Of a DNA stretch of 64,000 bases, positions 61,413-64,000 are shown in pieces; positions within the stretch are counted from its first letter, which is position 1; each line of letters begins with the position of its first letter. The DNA lies in contig NZ_DAMBQK010000014.1 in the NCBI RefSeq assembly GCF_032062175.1, positions 47,359-111,358 of the forward strand. The letters run 5' to 3'. Below the pieces are notes generated by a model, which was given only the letters and a program-made list of their open reading frames with translations, made no database searches and was not told the origin of the DNA. The DNA is from Atlantibacter sp032062175. Lineage in GTDB: Bacteria > Pseudomonadota > Gammaproteobacteria > Enterobacterales > Enterobacteriaceae. The translations under genes were made by a program, and so were the position numbers.

Positions 61413-62399
61413 TTAATACATCGGCGTTAACTGCAATGGGGGTTCATTGAGAACCCGTACCTGCTCTTGAAATGTTGCCGTTTGCCTGCGCCAGTAATCT
61501 TCCTCTGTTAGCCAGGGAAAATTACGGGGAAACGCAGGATCTTCCCAGCGTCGAATTAACCACGCCAGGTAATAAACCATACGCATCGCGCGTAACGGTT
61601 CAATTAAGGCCAGCTCGCTCATATTGAAGGGAGTAAATTCTTCGTACGCTTCAATGATGGTTTCGAGTTGCATGCGCTGCTCGGCTTTATCACCGTTTAA
61701 CAGCATCCATAAATCCTGTACGGCGGGGCCGTTGCGCGCATCATCCAGATCGACGAACAGCGGCTCGTCGCGCCAGAGAATATTTCCGGGATGGCAATCA
61801 CCGTGTAATCGCAGCATGATGCCGTTATCGTCCCAACGTGCTCTGACCGCATCGATCAAAGTATCCGTTGCGCTTAGAAAACCATCTTTTAACGCAGCGG
61901 GAACCAGAGAGGAAGCGGCCAGCAAGGCACGCGGCTCAATAAGGTATTCATGGATGCCAATCGAAGGGCGATGCTGGAACAGCGCGCGACGACCAACCTG
62001 ATGAATACGGCCAAGGTAGCGTCCCACCCATTCCATCTGATCGAGGTTATCGGTTTCATACTGACGGCCTCCCAGGCTGGGGAAAACCGCAAAGCGATAG
62101 CCCTGGTGTACAGGTAGCGTTGTGCCGTTAAGCATCAAAGGCGCTGCCAGCGGGATCTCATCAGCGGCTAATTCCAGCGCAAAAGTGTGTTCTTCGAGAA
62201 TCTGCGCATTTGTCCAGCGCTGCGGACGATAGAACTTCACCACATAGCGTTTACGATCTTCATCCTGAAACTGGTAAACGCGATTCTCATAGCTATTCAA
62301 CGGCGTTAGCCCGGAATCAACGCGGATGCCCTGTTCAAATAAGGCATCCATTATGATGTCCGGGTGTAACGTCTGGAATGTAAAAGCGTTATCTGTCAT
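61413..62399 (-). CDS. srkA: stress response kinase SrkA (RdoA/YihE)
   Basis: 328 residues, as in E. coli. Ser/Thr protein kinase of the choline/aminoglycoside kinase fold that counters programmed death under Cpx and envelope stress. The catalytic loop is H-G-D-C-H-P-G-N-I-L-W near residue 200, with metal-binding V-D-L-D-D near 217; the N-lobe lysine is in R-Y-V-V-K-F-Y-R-P. ATG at 62399 aligns with the E. coli start; the frame opens at 62423. Precedes dsbA on the same strand. Confidence 0.95.
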   Translation of the reverse strand: MTDNAFTFQTLHPDIIMDALFEQGIRVDSGLTPLNSYENRVYQFQDEDRKRYVVKFYRPQRWTNAQILEEHTFALELAADEIPLAAPLMLNGTTLPVHQGYRFAVFPSLGGRQYETDNLDQMEWVGRYLGRIHQVGRRALFQHRPSIGIHEYLIEPRALLAASSLVPAALKDGFLSATDTLIDAVRARWDDNGIMLRLHGDCHPGNILWRDEPLFVDLDDARNGPAVQDLWMLLNGDKAEQRMQLETIIEAYEEFTPFNMSELALIEPLRAMRMVYYLAWLIRRWEDPAFPRNFPWLTEEDYWRRQTATFQEQVRVLNEPPLQLTPMY

Positions 62400-62474
62400 T
62401 CCGTTATCCAAAAACACGACCAATACTTCAGAATATCATTCCGGAGGCGCATTGTTGGCTTCGCTTACATGCTT

Positions 62475-62744
62475 TTACTCTTTAATGACGCCGCGAGCCC
62501 GCAATAGTGCCGTTTTAAAGTCCTCTTCGTAATCTTTTTTTAATCCAGGAATGACTTCGTCTTTCGCGGAATCACGCATTTTGAGGTGATATATCAAGAT
62601 ATCATCGGTGAGATCGGCCAGATCGCCGGTAAAACCTGACTCCTTCGCCAGTTTCTGCAAAAATTGCATCAGATTAAGGTCGGGCTCTTTTTGCCAGGCT
62701 GGCTGAAGTAATTCGATAACTTCATTAAGGCGTTTGCATTTCAT
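62475..62744 (-). CDS. yihD: DUF1040 family protein YihD
   Basis: 89 residues, the E. coli length. A small conserved cytoplasmic protein (MKCKRLNEVIELLQPAWQKE at the start) with several predicted helices and no known catalytic motif; the function is unknown. AAAGGAG precedes the ATG. It stands 75 bp upstream of srkA on the minus strand and diverges from mobA. Confidence 0.92.
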   Translation of the reverse strand: MKCKRLNEVIELLQPAWQKEPDLNLMQFLQKLAKESGFTGDLADLTDDILIYHLKMRDSAKDEVIPGLKKDYEEDFKTALLRARGVIKE

Positions 62745-62813
62745 AATGGCGCTCCTTTCTTAGAGAAAGACACGTTAACAGGGTCAAACCCACAATAAAA
62801 GAGGCGATACTTT

Positions 62814-63386
62814 TTGGAGAATTTAACGGGTGCAATACTGGCTGGAGGCCGTGCGACGCGGATGGGCGGCCAGGATAAAGGTCTGTTGCAACTTAATGGC
62901 AAGCCGTTATGGCAGCATGTGGCGTCCAGCCTGTTACCGCAGGTTGATTGCCTGGTGATTAGCGCGAATCGCAACATCGAACAATATCAGCAAAGCGGTT
63001 TTAGTGTGATTACCGATACGCTGGCGGATTTTCCAGGGCCGCTGGCGGGAATACTGTCGGTTATGCAGGCGGTTGAAAGCGACTGGTATCTGTTCTGCCC
63101 TTGCGATACACCCAATATCCCTTCAGATTTAGTCGCGTGTTTACAGGCGAGAATTCACGATGCACCCGCAGCCTGGGTTAACGATGGACAGCGCGACCAT
63201 CCCACGTTGTGCCTGATAAACAGGCGCGTTGCGCCGTTGCTTGCAGCGTATTTAGCCAGCGGAGAAAGACGCGTAATGGTTTTCCTGAAGCAGATCGGTG
63301 GTCATGCCGTGTTGTTTAATGACAGAACGCACTGCTTTGCAAACGTCAATACCCCTGACGATCTTGAACAGTGGCAGGTGACATGA
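62814..63386 (+). CDS. mobA: molybdenum cofactor guanylyltransferase MobA
   Basis: 190 residues. Transfers GMP from GTP to Mo-molybdopterin, forming the guanine dinucleotide cofactor used by DMSO-reductase-family enzymes. The GTP-binding motif L-A-G-G-R-A-T-R-M-G-G-Q-D-K-G is at about 9-23, D-F-P-G-P-L-A-G near 74 and C-P-C-D-T-P near 97. The only possible start near the conserved N-terminus is TTG at 62814, preceded by GAGG; this is the weakest point. The stop overlaps the mobB ATG/GTG region. Confidence 0.93.
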   Translation: MENLTGAILAGGRATRMGGQDKGLLQLNGKPLWQHVASSLLPQVDCLVISANRNIEQYQQSGFSVITDTLADFPGPLAGILSVMQAVESDWYLFCPCDTPNIPSDLVACLQARIHDAPAAWVNDGQRDHPTLCLINRRVAPLLAAYLASGERRVMVFLKQIGGHAVLFNDRTHCFANVNTPDDLEQWQVT

Positions 63387-63904
63387 TGACGCCCATACTC
63401 GGCATTGCTGGCTGGAGTGGTACAGGGAAAACTACGTTGTTGAAAAAGCTTATCCCAGCGTTAAATCAGCGCGGTATTCGTACGGGATTGATTAAGCACA
63501 CCCATCACAACATGGACGTCGATAAGCCAGGCAAAGATAGCTATGAACTGCGCAAAGCAGGGGCGTATCAGACACTGGTCGCCAGTACGGAACGTTGGGC
63601 ATTGATGACGGAAACGCCGGATGAAGCACCACTCGATCTTCATTACCTGGCCAGCCGGATGGATCATCGAACACTGGATATCATCCTGGTAGAAGGGTTT
63701 AAGCACGAAACCATACCTAAGCTGCTTTTATACCGTGAAGGAACAAAGCATAGCATTGTCGATCTTGATTGCGATGAGTATGCCATTGCATTAGTCACCG
63801 ATATCAAGTTGCCTCACCGTTTGCCGGTTATTGATATTAACAATGAGCAGCAGGTAGCTGATTTTATTGAGGAGTGGCTGAAAAAGGAGACTCATTTAGC
63901 TTAA
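63371..63904 (+). CDS. mobB: molybdopterin-guanine dinucleotide biosynthesis protein MobB
   Basis: 177 residues if started at GTG 63371, which gives M-A-G-D-M-M-T-P-I-L, matching the E. coli pattern M-A-G-K-T-M-I-P-L-L; ATG at 63383 is the alternative, overlapping the mobA stop (ATGA). P-loop G-W-S-G-T-G-K-T-T-L near residue 14, then K-H-T-H-H-N-M-D-V-D-K-P-G-K-D-S-Y. GTP-binding helper of MobA; not essential in E. coli. Followed by an rrn-like terminator facing it. Confidence 0.93.
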   Translation: MAGDMMTPILGIAGWSGTGKTTLLKKLIPALNQRGIRTGLIKHTHHNMDVDKPGKDSYELRKAGAYQTLVASTERWALMTETPDEAPLDLHYLASRMDHRTLDIILVEGFKHETIPKLLLYREGTKHSIVDLDCDEYAIALVTDIKLPHRLPVIDINNEQQVADFIEEWLKKETHLA

Positions 63905-63959
63905 TAAAGCAGCGGATCGATATTCATTCCGTCTGTTTTTTTGCTATATTGCAGACAGC

Positions 63960-63990
63960 AAAAAGCCCATCCGTGAGGATGGGCTTCTGC
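63960..63990 (-). terminator. terminator, probably of an rrn operon entering from the right
   Basis: AGCCCATCC-GTGA-GGATGGGCT (63965-63986) with AAAAA at 63961-63965, i.e. a T-run on the minus strand. The minus strand from 64000 starts CATCAAACAAGCAGAAG, as follows the 3' end of 5S rRNA (GGCAT) in enterobacterial rrn operons. It may also stop mobB transcripts. Confidence 0.75.
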
Positions 63991-64000
63991 TTGTTTGATG

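Noticed and set aside
1..64000. CRISPR arrays, tRNA genes, insertion sequences, prophage genes
   Set aside because: I found no spaced direct repeats, cloverleaf sequence, transposase or phage structural genes; the accessory regions carry no visible mobile machinery.

Overview
The window is chromosomal DNA from a member of the Enterobacteriaceae, outside Escherichia/Salmonella proper. About forty genes align, as I remember the proteins, along their whole length with E. coli K-12 proteins (spoT, recG, polA, glnA, typA, hemN and others) but with many substitutions. Two core sRNAs (Spot 42, CsrC) sit in their usual places. Gene content would fit the Enterobacter/Kosakonia/Klebsiella side of the family, but the sequence alone does not fix the genus.

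Layout. (1) 1-8323: a partial Mur-ligase-like gene, ligB, then the gmk-rpoZ-spoT-trmH-recG block. (2) 8324-19225: a chaperone-usher fimbrial locus with one chaperone, one usher, one two-domain tip adhesin and seven divergent pilin paralogues. It lies where E. coli has gltS, and the core gene xanP sits inside it. (3) 19308-21047: yicH. (4) 21082-23967: the overlapping yihX-yihY-dtd-fabY operon, which in E. coli lies near 87-88 min while yicH lies near 82 min, so a rearrangement join falls at about 21050-21080. (5) 24098-30284: an accessory sugar-acid type operon (iron alcohol dehydrogenase, two paralogous 2-keto-3-deoxygalactonokinase-like kinases, MFS transporter, KDPG/KDPGal aldolase) with an IclR regulator. 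(6) 30929-33985: a Gly/Ser-rich lipoprotein followed by a TpsB-type outer-membrane transporter, an unorthodox two-partner-secretion pair. (7) 33987-46401: the sulfoquinovose (sulfo-EMP) regulon csqR-yihV / yihUTSRQ-(TauE/SafE)-yihP-yihO-ompL, with an added TauE/SafE exporter gene not present in the K-12 cluster. (8) 46450-64000: the conserved typA, glnA-glnL-glnG, yshB, hemN, yihI, csrC, engB, spf, polA, yihG, dsbA, srkA, yihD, mobA-mobB region, ending at what looks like the 3' end of an rrn operon.

How parts work together. In region 7, OmpL and YihO bring sulfoquinovose or its glycosides in, YihQ hydrolyses the glycosides, YihR interconverts anomers, YihS isomerises, YihV phosphorylates, YihT cleaves and YihU reduces 3-sulfolactaldehyde to DHPS, which YihP and possibly the TauE/SafE protein export. 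CsqR controls the divergent promoter at 35719-35870. In region 8, glnA is preceded by clear NtrC sites and a sigma-54 promoter, and glnL has an NtrC site over its own promoter.

The best candidates for undescribed biology are the lipoprotein/TpsB pair, the twin-kinase operon, the seven-pilin array and the exporter embedded in the sulfoquinovose operon.
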